Part shown: piece after piece, positions 1-5,448 of the stretch | Numbering within the stretch: position 1 is the stretch's first letter | How the letters are laid out: every line of letters begins with the position of its first letter | Source: Streptomyces speibonae | GTDB taxonomy: Bacteria > Actinomycetota > Actinomycetes > Streptomycetales > Streptomycetaceae | DNA length: 6,453 bases | Assembly (NCBI GenBank): GCA_000715605.1 | Contig: KL568559.1 | Span: 18,716 to 25,168 of the forward strand | Direction of reading: 5' to 3' | The notes under the pieces: model-generated | What the model was told of the DNA's origin: nothing | What the model saw: the letters and a program-made list of their open reading frames with translations, nothing else | Databases searched by the model: none | Position numbers and translations under genes: made by a program

Positions 1-785
1 CCGCCGTAGGAGCGGCGGCCGACCATCCGCTTGGCGTACTGCACCGGGATCCGGCGCTGGGCCTGCTCGACGAAGACGACCAGGCCGACCATGACGAAGC
101 CGACCAGCATGACGGTGCCGAACTCGATCCAGCCGTCCGCCAGGCTGCCCTGCTGCTTGATGGCCCACAGGGCGGAGGGGAAGGTCGCGGCGATCGAGAT
201 GAACATCAGGATCGACATGCCGTTGCCGATGCCGCGGTCGGTGATGAGCTCACCGAGCCACATGACGGTGGCCGTACCGGCGGTCATGGTGACGACCATG
301 GTGATGGTCACGAAGATCGACTGGTCGGGGACGATCTGACTCGCGACCGGGCAGCCCTGGAACAGGGCGCCGCTGCGGGCGGTGGCCACCAGGCCGGTGC
401 CCTGGAGAATGGCGAGCGCGACGGTCAGGTAGCGGGTGTACTGGGTGATCTTCGCCGTACCGGCCTGGCCCTCCTTCTTCAGGGCCTCCAGCCGCGGGAT
501 CACCACCGTCAGCAGCTGCAGAATGATCGCCGCGGTGATGTACGGCATGATGCCCAGCGCGAAGATCGTGATCTGGAGCAGCGCGCCGCCGCTGAACATG
601 TTGACCAGACCGAACAGACCCGCATTGGCTTCGGCGTTGTCGATGCAGGTCTGGACGTTGCGGTAGTCGACGCCCGGAATGGGAACGTTGGTGCCGATGC
701 GGTACACCACGATGATGCCGAGCGTGAAGAGCAGCTTCTTGCGCAGGTCGGGCGTCTTGAACGCCCGGGCGAACGCGGTGAGCAC
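1..785 (-). CDS. secY: Protein translocase subunit SecY (5' part; C-terminus beyond left edge)
   Basis: SecY is the channel subunit of the SecYEG translocon in the cytoplasmic membrane; it conducts unfolded preproteins driven by SecA and inserts membrane proteins. The frame opens with GTG at 785 and is still open at base 1, giving 261 codons of a protein that is usually about 435 residues. Visible parts are TM1 (about residues 18-38), the plug/TM2 region with FSGGALLQITIFALGIMPYI (65-84), cytoplasmic loop 96-117, TM3 (117-137), TM4 (153-175), the conserved GIGNGMSI (185-192), and a TM segment around 223-239 followed by the basic cytoplasmic loop QAQRRIPVQYAKR (241-253). An AGGAGG sits at 790-795, only 4 bases from the GTG, and the N-terminus LTAFARAFKTPDL is the usual Streptomyces one, so this start is favoured. 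A 243-base spacer with a hairpin separates it from rplO, suggesting at least partly independent transcription. The identification is near certain. Confidence 0.98.
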   Translation of the reverse strand, partial: MLTAFARAFKTPDLRKKLLFTLGIIVVYRIGTNVPIPGVDYRNVQTCIDNAEANAGLFGLVNMFSGGALLQITIFALGIMPYITAAIILQLLTVVIPRLEALKKEGQAGTAKITQYTRYLTVALAILQGTGLVATARSGALFQGCPVASQIVPDQSIFVTITMVVTMTAGTATVMWLGELITDRGIGNGMSILMFISIAATFPSALWAIKQQGSLADGWIEFGTVMLVGFVMVGLVVFVEQAQRRIPVQYAKRMVGRRSYG

Positions 786-840
786 GGTGCCTCCTGCGAC
801 CCCCCGCGCAACTGCGTCAAGGGTGACGGTCTTGAGATTC

Positions 841-868
841 CGACTAAGGACGAATACGTAACGGTCAA
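841..868 (-). promoter_or_regulatory. Possible promoter for secY
   Basis: On the minus strand TTGACC (868-863) is followed after 16 bases by TAGTCG (846-841), about 55 bases upstream of the secY start codon. The -35 box matches the housekeeping sigma consensus in five of six positions; the -10 box is poor. Its position between the hairpin at 960-991 and secY fits a separate secY promoter. Only the boxes are seen; activity is inferred. Confidence 0.3.
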
Positions 869-959
869 CTGCCGCCCTGAGTGCCCGCTTGGGGCGCTCG
901 AGGTCAAAGAGCAGCGCAGGCCACCTTACCGGCGACCATGCCCCCCTAGGAACGACCAA

Positions 960-991
960 CCGGGGATACCCCAAATGTGGGGTATCCCCGG
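960..991 (-). terminator. Perfect 13-bp hairpin after rplO, likely terminator
   Basis: The arms CCGGGGATACCCC (960-972) and GGGGTATCCCCGG (979-991) are exactly complementary around a 6-base loop. The hairpin begins 37 bases after the rplO stop codon, in the 243-base spacer before secY. No run of T follows on the minus strand (TTGGTCGTT), so it is not a classical intrinsic terminator, but strong GC hairpins without a U tract are common at operon ends in Streptomyces. It would terminate or attenuate read-through from the ribosomal genes into secY, or stabilise the 3' end of the upstream transcript. The hairpin itself is certain; the role is inferred. Confidence 0.65.
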
Positions 992-1028
992 CCGGGATCG
1001 CTCTACGTCATCAAGACACCTGAGGGGT

Positions 1029-1484
1029 TCAGACGAGCTCGGTGACGGTACCGCCGGCGGCGGTGATCTTCTCCTTGGCGGAGCCGGAGACGGCGTCGAC
1101 CGTCACCTGCAGCGCCACGGAGATCTCGCCCTGGCCCAGGACCTTGACGAGGCTGTTCTTGCGCACCGCACCCTTGGCGACCAGGTCCTCGACCGTGACC
1201 TCACCGCCCTCGGGGTAGAGGGTGGCGAGCTTGTCCAGGTTCACGACCTGGAACTCCGTCTTGAACGGGTTCTTGAAGCCCTTGAGCTTCGGGAGGCGCA
1301 TGTGGAGCGGCATCTGGCCACCCTCGAAGCGCTCCGGAACCTGGTAGCGGGCCTTGGTGCCCTTGGTACCACGACCGGCCGTCTTACCCTTCGACGCCTC
1401 ACCACGACCGACACGGGTCTTGGCGGTCTTGGCGCCGGGGGCGGGACGGAGGTTGTGGATCTTGAGCGGGTTCTGCTCCGCCAT
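1029..1484 (-). CDS. rplO: 50S ribosomal protein L15 (uL15)
   Basis: uL15 is a late-assembly 23S rRNA-binding protein of the large subunit with a long extended N-terminal arm that penetrates the rRNA core. The 151-residue product is close to the usual length (144 in E. coli). The arm is visible as the Gly/Lys/Arg-rich stretch [19 protein letters not shown] (24-42), and the C-terminal globular domain carries the family signature around [20 protein letters not shown] (114-133). Translation starts at ATG 1484, two bases after the rpmD stop (TGATCATG). The AGGAGG ribosome binding site lies in the last codons of rpmD (those for VEEVD), so the two genes are probably translationally coupled. It is the last ribosomal-protein gene before the hairpin at 960-991. 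Nothing is missing or unusual. Confidence 0.98.
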   Translation of the reverse strand: MAEQNPLKIHNLRPAPGAKTAKTRVGRGEASKGKTAGRGTKGTKARYQVPERFEGGQMPLHMRLPKLKGFKNPFKTEFQVVNLDKLATLYPEGGEVTVEDLVAKGAVRKNSLVKVLGQGEISVALQVTVDAVSGSAKEKITAAGGTVTELV

Positions 1485-1486
1485 GA

Positions 1487-1669
1487 TCAGTCGACCTCCT
1501 CGACCGTCACGAGGTGGCGGACGGTGTGCACCATGCCGCGGAACTCGGGGCGGTCCTCCTTGACGACCTGCGTGTTGATCCCCTTGAGACCAAGGGAGCG
1601 CAGGGTGTCACGGTGGTTCTGCTTGCTGCCGATGTAGGACTTGACCTGCGTAATCCTGAGCTGCGCCAT
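1487..1669 (-). CDS. rpmD: 50S ribosomal protein L30 (uL30)
   Basis: uL30 is a small peripheral 23S rRNA-binding protein of the large subunit. The product has 60 residues, the normal length of the bacterial short form. It opens with a beta strand [11 protein letters not shown] (4-14), followed by [10 protein letters not shown] (19-28), where the conserved Leu-rich helix begins, and [18 protein letters not shown] (29-46), which match the family pattern. ATG 1669 follows the rpsE stop by three bases (TAGGTCATG); an SD-like AGGTG lies within the final rpsE codons. The gene end overlaps the ribosome binding site of rplO. The family is absent from some bacteria; its presence here, between rpsE and rplO, is the standard actinobacterial arrangement. 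Confidence 0.97.
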   Translation of the reverse strand: MAQLRITQVKSYIGSKQNHRDTLRSLGLKGINTQVVKEDRPEFRGMVHTVRHLVTVEEVD

Positions 1670-1672
1670 GAC

Positions 1673-2278
1673 CTACGCACCTGCCCCGGCACGCGCACGC
1701 AGCAGAGCCGCGGGAGCGACGTCCTCGAGCGGCAGACCACGGCGGGCCGCGATCTCCTCGGGACGCTGCAGGCCCTTGAGGGCCTCCACGGTCGCGTGCA
1801 CGATGTTGATCTGGTTGTCGGAGCCGAGCGACTTCGACAGCACGTCGTGGATACCGGCGCACTCGAGCACGGCGCGCACCGGACCACCGGCGATCACACC
1901 GGTACCGGGCGACGCGGGCTTGAGCAGCACGACGCCGGCAGCCTTCTCACCCTGGATCGGGTGCGGGATGGTGCCCTGGATGCGGGGGACCTTGAAGAAG
2001 TGCTTCTTGGCCTCCTCAACGCCCTTGGCGATGGCGGCCGGCACCTCCTTGGCCTTGCCGTATCCGACACCCACGGTGCCGTCACCGTCGCCCACCACGA
2101 CCAGCGCGGTGAAGCTGAAGCGACGACCACCCTTCACAACCTTGGCGACACGGTTGATCGCGACGACGCGCTCAACGTATGCGGTCTTCTCGGCGGCAGC
2201 TGCGCCGCCGTCACGGCCCTTCCGGTCCCGCCGCTCGCCGCCACCGGCACCGCCACCGCGGCGCTGGGGTCCAGCCAT
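1673..2278 (-). CDS. rpsE: 30S ribosomal protein S5 (uS5)
   Basis: uS5 sits on the small-subunit body near the decoding centre and mRNA entry channel, contributes to accuracy, and carries the loop contacted by spectinomycin. The product has 201 residues, against 166 in E. coli; the excess is mostly an N-terminal Gly/Arg-rich extension (about residues 1-30, with [17 protein letters not shown] at 6-22) typical of Streptomyces. The conserved core starts near [20 protein letters not shown] (34-53), which includes the spectinomycin loop, then [20 protein letters not shown] (54-73). The C-terminal domain has [20 protein letters not shown] (116-135) and [15 protein letters not shown] (153-167). A purine-rich AGAGAGG ribosome binding site lies just upstream of ATG 2278, and a small hairpin lies in the 41-base spacer after rplR. 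No resistance-type substitution is obvious in the loop, judged from memory of the family. Confidence 0.98.
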   Translation of the reverse strand: MAGPQRRGGGAGGGERRDRKGRDGGAAAAEKTAYVERVVAINRVAKVVKGGRRFSFTALVVVGDGDGTVGVGYGKAKEVPAAIAKGVEEAKKHFFKVPRIQGTIPHPIQGEKAAGVVLLKPASPGTGVIAGGPVRAVLECAGIHDVLSKSLGSDNQINIVHATVEALKGLQRPEEIAARRGLPLEDVAPAALLRARAGAGA

Positions 2279-2297
2279 TGGAATTACCTCTCTCTGT

Positions 2298-2314
2298 TTC
2301 CGCTAGCTACGGAA
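2298..2314 (-). other. Small hairpin in rplR-rpsE spacer
   Basis: TTCCG (2298-2302) and CGGAA (2310-2314) pair around a 7-base loop that is itself near-palindromic (CTAGCTA). It lies in the 41-base spacer just upstream of the rpsE ribosome binding site. The stem is short and may be chance; a role in tuning rpsE translation is only a possibility. Confidence 0.35.
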
Positions 2315-2319
2315 CCGGC

Positions 2320-2703
2320 TCAGAACTTCAGTCCGGCTTCGCGGGCGGCGTCCGCCAGAGCGGCAATGCGCCCGGCGTACTGGTTGCCACCACGGTCGAA
2401 CACGACGGCCTCGACACCGGCGGCCTTGGCACGCTCGGCGACCAGGGCGCCGACCTGCTTGGCCTGCGCGGACTTGTCGCCCTCGCCACCGCGGACGGAC
2501 GCGTCCAGGGTGGACGCCGACGCCAGGGTGTGACCCTTCAGGTCGTCGATCACCTGCGCCACGATGTGACGGTTGGAACGAGTCACGACCAGGCGAGGAC
2601 GCTCGGCGGTGCCGGCGACCTTCTTGCGGATCCGGATGTGACGACGCTTGATAGCAGCACGCTTGTAGGCGTCGCCCTTGAGGATCTTCTGCCCGTATGC
2701 CAT
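2320..2703 (-). CDS. rplR: 50S ribosomal protein L18 (uL18)
   Basis: uL18 binds 5S rRNA together with uL5 and bL25-type proteins and helps dock the 5S particle onto the central protuberance of the large subunit. The 127-residue product is about ten residues longer than the E. coli protein. It has the basic N-terminal segment [18 protein letters not shown] (14-31), the conserved [19 protein letters not shown] (35-53), and the C-terminal [20 protein letters not shown] (100-119) ending AREAGLKF, which is diagnostic of the family. ATG 2703 lies three bases after the rplF stop; the upstream SD is weak (AAAGGCGGG inside the rplF end), so coupling to rplF is likely. The 41-base spacer downstream leads to rpsE. 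Confidence 0.98.
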   Translation of the reverse strand: MAYGQKILKGDAYKRAAIKRRHIRIRKKVAGTAERPRLVVTRSNRHIVAQVIDDLKGHTLASASTLDASVRGGEGDKSAQAKQVGALVAERAKAAGVEAVVFDRGGNQYAGRIAALADAAREAGLKF

Positions 2704-2706
2704 GGC

Positions 2707-3246
2707 TTACTTACCCGCCTTTCCGACCTTGCGGCGGATGACTTCGCCCTCGTACTTGACACCCTTGGCCTTGTACGGGTCGGGCTTGCGCAGCTTGCGG
2801 ATGTTGGCCGCAACCTCGCCGACCTTCTGCTTGTCGATGCCCTCGACCGAGAAACGGGTGGGGGCCTCCACCTTGAAGGTGATGCCCTCGGGGGCCTCGA
2901 CCGTGATCGGGTGGCTGTAGCCGAGGGAGAACTCCAGGTTCGAACCCTTGGCGACAACGCGGTAACCGACACCGCTGATCTCGAGCTTCTTCACGTAACC
3001 CTGGGTCACGCCGGTGATCATGTTCGCCACCAGCGTGCGGGACAGGCCGTGCAGGGCCTTGTTCTGACGCTCGTCGTTGGGGCGGGTGACGTTCAGCACG
3101 CCGTCCTCGCCCTTGGCGATCTCGATCGGCGCCACGACGGTGTGGGTCAGCGTGCCCTTGGGGCCCTTGACCGAGACCGTACGGCCGTCGATGGTGACGT
3201 CCACGCCGGCGGGAACCGCGATGGGGAGCTTGCCGATGCGCGACAT
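2707..3246 (-). CDS. rplF: 50S ribosomal protein L6 (uL6)
   Basis: uL6 is an rRNA-binding protein near the base of the L7/L12 stalk and the sarcin-ricin loop, close to where elongation factors bind. The product has 179 residues, the usual bacterial length. It contains the two homologous alpha/beta domains of the family: the first from about 1-82 ([20 protein letters not shown] start; GPKGTLTH at 28-35), the second from 83 on ([14 protein letters not shown] at 84-97). The C-terminal signature [19 protein letters not shown] (155-173) is intact. ATG 3246 is preceded by GGAGG with a 7-base spacing (GGAGGAAACAGCTATG), so the start is well supported. It follows rpsH after 24 bases. Confidence 0.98.
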   Translation of the reverse strand: MSRIGKLPIAVPAGVDVTIDGRTVSVKGPKGTLTHTVVAPIEIAKGEDGVLNVTRPNDERQNKALHGLSRTLVANMITGVTQGYVKKLEISGVGYRVVAKGSNLEFSLGYSHPITVEAPEGITFKVEAPTRFSVEGIDKQKVGEVAANIRKLRKPDPYKAKGVKYEGEVIRRKVGKAGK

Positions 3247-3270
3247 AGCTGTTTCCTCCGTTCCCTTCCG

Positions 3271-3669
3271 CTACCAGACGTAGGCGAGGACTTCCCCACC
3301 CACGCCCTTCTTGCCGGCCTGCTTGTCGGTGAGGAGCCCGTGCGACGTGGAGATGATCGCCACGCCGAGGCCGCCCAGCACCTTCGGCAGGTTGGTGGAC
3401 TTCGCGTACACCCGGAGACCGGGCTTGGAGATCCGCTTGATGCCCGCGATGGAGCGCTCACGGTTGGGGCCGAACTTCAGCTCCAGGACGAGGTTCTTGC
3501 CGACCTCGGCGTCCTCGACCTTCCAGCCCGTGATGAAGCCCTCCTGCTGGAGGATCTCCGCGATGTGCGACTTGATCTTCGAGTGCGGCATCGCCACGGA
3601 GTCGTGGTACGCCGAGTTCGCGTTCCGCAGACGCGTAAGCATGTCTGCGATCGGATCAGTCATGGTCAT
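3271..3669 (-). CDS. rpsH: 30S ribosomal protein S8 (uS8)
   Basis: uS8 is a primary 16S rRNA-binding protein of the central domain and, in E. coli, the translational repressor of the spc operon through an mRNA mimic of its rRNA site. The product has 132 residues. It opens [18 protein letters not shown] (2-19), has [11 protein letters not shown] (36-46) and [20 protein letters not shown] (79-98), and ends with the signature [20 protein letters not shown] (106-125) and EVLAYVW. ATG 3669 is chosen because GAAGG (3677-3681) is 7 bases upstream and Streptomyces uS8 usually begins MTMTDP. ATG 3663 would drop two residues. The frame continues upstream, with another in-frame ATG at 3714 that would add 15 residues ([15 protein letters not shown]), but a purine-rich run there is almost touching that ATG and the added residues are not family-like. 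The 240-base gap before it is structured. Confidence 0.97.
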   Translation of the reverse strand: MTMTDPIADMLTRLRNANSAYHDSVAMPHSKIKSHIAEILQQEGFITGWKVEDAEVGKNLVLELKFGPNRERSIAGIKRISKPGLRVYAKSTNLPKVLGGLGVAIISTSHGLLTDKQAGKKGVGGEVLAYVW

Positions 3670-3674
3670 GAATT

Positions 3675-3691
3675 GGCCTTCGGCCTCTCTC
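3675..3691 (-). promoter_or_regulatory. rpsH ribosome binding region with small hairpin
   Basis: On the minus strand GAGAGAGG (3691-3684) and GAAGG (3681-3677) precede the rpsH start. GGCC-GAA-GGCC (3685-3675) can form a short hairpin whose loop and 3' arm contain the GAAGG, so folding would partly hide the ribosome binding site. GAAGG at a 7-base spacing supports ATG 3669; the GAGAGAGG is 14 bases from it and less likely to be used. Confidence 0.4.
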
Positions 3692-3767
3692 GCCGGGGTT
3701 TCCTGGTGCGCCATCCCTCTCCCCGATCCGAGACGGGACGGGTGCGGCGCGGTGGACCTACGGCGTA

Positions 3768-3878
3768 GTAAGCAAACATTGGCGGGCAGCCGCCCGCGTG
3801 GCGTCCGGGCACGGCAGGCGCCCAACCCCACAAGCCTAAGCCATGCGGAGTGGGGCTCCTGCCGTTCCCCTTGCTTAC
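3768..3878 (-). promoter_or_regulatory. Candidate structured RNA (three-way junction) in rpsN-rpsH spacer
   Basis: Read as RNA from the minus strand, GUAAGCAA (3878-3871) pairs perfectly with UUGCUUAC (3775-3768) and closes a 111-base region. Inside are two hairpins. The first has ACGGCAGG (3865-3858) pairing with CCUGCCGU (3818-3811), an asymmetric internal loop (2 against 7 bases), then CCCCAC (3855-3850) pairing with GUGGGG (3831-3826) over an 18-base loop. The second has GCGGGC (3797-3792) pairing with GCCCGC (3787-3782) over a 4-base loop, followed by the moderately U-rich AAUGUUUGCUU, which is also part of the closing helix. The 240-base spacer, the largest between adjacent ribosomal genes here, has no convincing gene or promoter. 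The pairing is directly visible; a regulatory role upstream of rpsH, for example in uS8 autoregulation or attenuation, is inference. Confidence 0.45.
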
Positions 3879-3909
3879 CGAGAGCCCTGGGAGTCCGGAA
3901 TTACCGGGA

Positions 3910-4095
3910 CTACCAGGAGCTCTTGGTCACGCCCGGCAGCTCGCCGCGGTGAGCCATCTCACGAAGGCACACGCGGCACAGGCCGAACTTGCGGTACACG
4001 GAGTGCGGACGGCCGCAGCGCTGGCAGCGGGTGTAGCCGCGCACTCCGAACTTGGGCTTGCGAGCAGCCTTCGCGATGAGAGCCTTCTTCGCCAT
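3910..4095 (-). CDS. rpsN: 30S ribosomal protein S14 type Z (uS14, zinc-binding)
   Basis: uS14 binds the 3' major domain of 16S rRNA in the small-subunit head. This is the short zinc-ribbon form: 61 residues with two CxxC pairs, C24-QR-C27 and C40-RV-C43, which would coordinate one zinc ion. The basic N-terminus [20 protein letters not shown] (2-21) and the C-terminal [17 protein letters not shown] (45-61) are typical. Actinobacteria often carry a second, cysteine-free, zinc-independent uS14 elsewhere under Zur control; this window only shows the zinc form. ATG 4095 is five bases past the rplE stop, and its GGAGG lies in the last rplE codons, indicating coupling. The frame extends further upstream, but that is overlap with rplE in another frame and not part of the gene. 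Confidence 0.97.
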   Translation of the reverse strand: MAKKALIAKAARKPKFGVRGYTRCQRCGRPHSVYRKFGLCRVCLREMAHRGELPGVTKSSW

Positions 4096-4100
4096 CTCGC

Positions 4101-4658
4101 TCACGCCTCCTTGAACGGGAAGCCGAGGTGACGGAGAAGGGCACGGCCCTCTTCGTCGTTGGTCGCCGTGGTGACCACGGTGATGTCCATACCCCGGACA
4201 CGGTCGATCTTGTCCTGGTCGATCTCGTGGAACATGACCTGCTCCGTGAGACCGAAGGTGTAGTTGCCACGGCCGTCGAACTGCTTGGGGGACAGGCCGC
4301 GGAAGTCGCGGATGCGCGGCAGCGCGAGCGACAGGGTGCGGTCCAGGAACTCCCACATGCGGTCGCCACGGAGCGTGACGTGGGCGCCGATCGGCTGGCC
4401 CTCACGCAGCTTGAACTGCGCGATGGACTTGCGGGCCTTGGTGACGGCCGGCTTCTGACCGGTGATCGTGGTGAGGTCGCGGATGGCGCCCTCGATCAGC
4501 TTGGAGTCGCGGGCGGCGTCGCCCACACCCATGTTGACCACGATCTTGACGAGGCCGGGAACCTGCATGACGTTCTCGTAGGAGAACTGCTCGCGCAGCT
4601 TGCCCGCGATCTCCTCGCGGTACTTCGTCTTCAGACGCGGAGTGGTGGTGGTAGCCAT
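4101..4658 (-). CDS. rplE: 50S ribosomal protein L5 (uL5)
   Basis: uL5 binds 5S rRNA, forms part of the central protuberance, and makes an intersubunit bridge and a contact with P-site tRNA. The product has 185 residues (179 in E. coli). Recognisable blocks are [20 protein letters not shown] (33-52), the signature region [19 protein letters not shown] (64-82), [20 protein letters not shown] (94-113) and the C-terminal [20 protein letters not shown] (155-174). ATG 4658 shares its A with the rplX stop (TGATG), and a GAGG lies 8 bases upstream. In E. coli the uS8 repressor site lies at the rplX-rplE junction; here the two genes overlap with no spacer, so any such site would have to lie within coding sequence or elsewhere. 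Confidence 0.98.
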   Translation of the reverse strand: MATTTTPRLKTKYREEIAGKLREQFSYENVMQVPGLVKIVVNMGVGDAARDSKLIEGAIRDLTTITGQKPAVTKARKSIAQFKLREGQPIGAHVTLRGDRMWEFLDRTLSLALPRIRDFRGLSPKQFDGRGNYTFGLTEQVMFHEIDQDKIDRVRGMDITVVTTATNDEEGRALLRHLGFPFKEA

Positions 4659-4981
4659 CAGATGTCCTCACCCGTCCGCTTGGCAACGCGGATCTTGTTG
4701 CCCTCGTCGTCGAAGCGGTAACCGACGCGCGTGACGACCTTCTTGCCGTCCTTCTCCACGACCAGCTGGACGTTGGAGACGTGGATCGGGGCCTCGGTGG
4801 TCACGATGCCGCCGGCCTGCGAACCGCGAGCGGTCGGCCCGGCCTTGGTGTGCTTCTTGACCCGGTTGACACCCTCGACCAGGACACGCTCGTCGCGCGG
4901 GTAAGCGGCAATGACCTTGCCCTGCTTGCCCTTGTCCTTGCCGGTGATGACCTGGACCAGGTCGCCCTTCTTGATCTTCAT
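4658..4981 (-). CDS. rplX: 50S ribosomal protein L24 (uL24)
   Basis: uL24 is an assembly-initiating protein of the large subunit, binding the 5' domain of 23S rRNA near the polypeptide exit. The product has 107 residues, with the KOW motif at the start ([20 protein letters not shown], 4-23), followed by [14 protein letters not shown] (33-46) and the conserved [12 protein letters not shown] (63-74). ATG 4981 is chosen because bacterial uL24 in this group begins MKIKKGD. A GTG at 4987, which overlaps the rplN stop as GTGA, would add two residues (giving MSMKIKKGD); the single GGAGGT at 4991-4996 is 9-10 bases from the ATG and about 4 from the GTG, so the sequence alone does not settle it. It ends in a 1-base overlap with rplE. 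Confidence 0.96.
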   Translation of the reverse strand: MKIKKGDLVQVITGKDKGKQGKVIAAYPRDERVLVEGVNRVKKHTKAGPTARGSQAGGIVTTEAPIHVSNVQLVVEKDGKKVVTRVGYRFDDEGNKIRVAKRTGEDI

Positions 4982-4983
4982 GC

Positions 4984-5352
4984 TCACAGCACCTCCGGCG
5001 CGAGGGAGATGATCTTCATGAACTTCTTCTCGCGCAGCTCACGGCCCACGGGGCCGAAGATACGGGTGCCGCGAGGGTCGCCGTCGTTCTTCAGAATGAC
5101 GGCGGCGTTCTCGTCGAAGCGGATGTACGAGCCGTCCGGACGGCGGCGCTCCTTGACGGTGCGAACGATGACCGCCTTGACGACGTCACCCTTCTTCACG
5201 TTGCCACCGGGGATCGCGTCCTTGACGGTGGCGACGATGACGTCACCGATGCCCGCGTAGCGGCGACCGGAGCCACCGAGCACACGGATGCAAAGGATCT
5301 CCTTCGCCCCCGTGTTGTCGGCGACACGCAGTCGCGACTCCTGCTGGATCAC
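4984..5352 (-). CDS. rplN: 50S ribosomal protein L14 (uL14)
   Basis: uL14 lies on the subunit interface of the large subunit, forming bridges to 16S rRNA; in other bacteria it is the docking site of the silencing factor RsfS. The product has 122 residues, the standard length. It is highly conserved: [19 protein letters not shown] (2-20), [20 protein letters not shown] (21-40), the signature block [20 protein letters not shown] (60-79) with [10 protein letters not shown] (81-90), and [17 protein letters not shown] (95-111). The start is GTG 5352, preceded by AGGAG at 5359-5363 with 6 bases of spacing; no nearer in-frame ATG exists. In E. coli this is the first gene of the spc operon. Here it follows rpsQ after 96 bases containing two strong hairpins and no obvious promoter. 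Confidence 0.98.
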   Translation of the reverse strand: MIQQESRLRVADNTGAKEILCIRVLGGSGRRYAGIGDVIVATVKDAIPGGNVKKGDVVKAVIVRTVKERRRPDGSYIRFDENAAVILKNDGDPRGTRIFGPVGRELREKKFMKIISLAPEVL

Positions 5353-5380
5353 GTCTATCTCCTGTTTGTCTGCCGGTTCC

Positions 5381-5406
5381 CCGGGGGCCGGTCACTCGGC
5401 CCCCGG
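5381..5406 (-). other. Perfect 10-bp hairpin upstream of rplN
   Basis: CCGGGGGCCG (5381-5390) and CGGCCCCCGG (5397-5406) are exactly complementary around a 6-base loop. It sits between the hairpin after rpsQ and the rplN ribosome binding site, about 17 bases from the latter. No U tract follows. It may act in attenuation, mRNA processing or stability between the S10-like and spc-like segments; the role is inferred. Confidence 0.6.
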
Positions 5407-5421
5407 AGCCTGGCGGAACTG

Positions 5422-5445
5422 TCCTGCGGGGAATGCCCCGCAGGA
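5422..5445 (-). terminator. Perfect 10-bp hairpin directly after rpsQ
   Basis: TCCTGCGGGG (5422-5431) and CCCCGCAGGA (5436-5445) pair exactly around a 4-base loop. The hairpin starts three bases after the rpsQ TAA stop. There is no U tract on the minus strand, so it may be a partial, U-tract-less terminator or an RNA-stabilising element at the S10/spc boundary. The structure is clear; termination is inferred from position. Confidence 0.5.
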
Positions 5446-5448
5446 GAT

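Noticed and set aside
984..998. Alternative hairpin ATCCC-loop-GGGAT as an antiterminator to the 960-991 hairpin
   Set aside because: A 5-bp stem competing with a perfect 13-bp stem is too weak to call; the overlap is explained by the repeated GGCC/CCGG-rich sequence.
2179..3768. 529-codon open frame on the plus strand, plus a 339-codon one at 1514-2533 and others
   Set aside because: They lie antisense to well-identified ribosomal-protein genes. Long antisense frames are expected from the third-position GC bias of high-GC genomes, and the translations match no family I recognise.
3670..3831. Upstream extension of rpsH to about 3831 (start MGLGAC...)
   Set aside because: The added residues are unlike uS8, no ribosome binding site supports that start, and the segment overlaps the structured spacer.
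3670..3909. Promoter for rpsH in the spacer
   Set aside because: TTGCTT and TAGGTC occur on the minus strand but only about 9 bases apart; no pair with acceptable spacing was seen.
4096..4356. N-terminal extension of rpsN into rplE
   Set aside because: It overlaps rplE in another frame. The uS14 family starts at MAKKAL, which has its own GGAGG.
5353..5448. Promoter for rplN in the rpsQ-rplN spacer
   Set aside because: No -35/-10-like pair was found; the spacer is mostly taken up by the two GC-rich hairpins.
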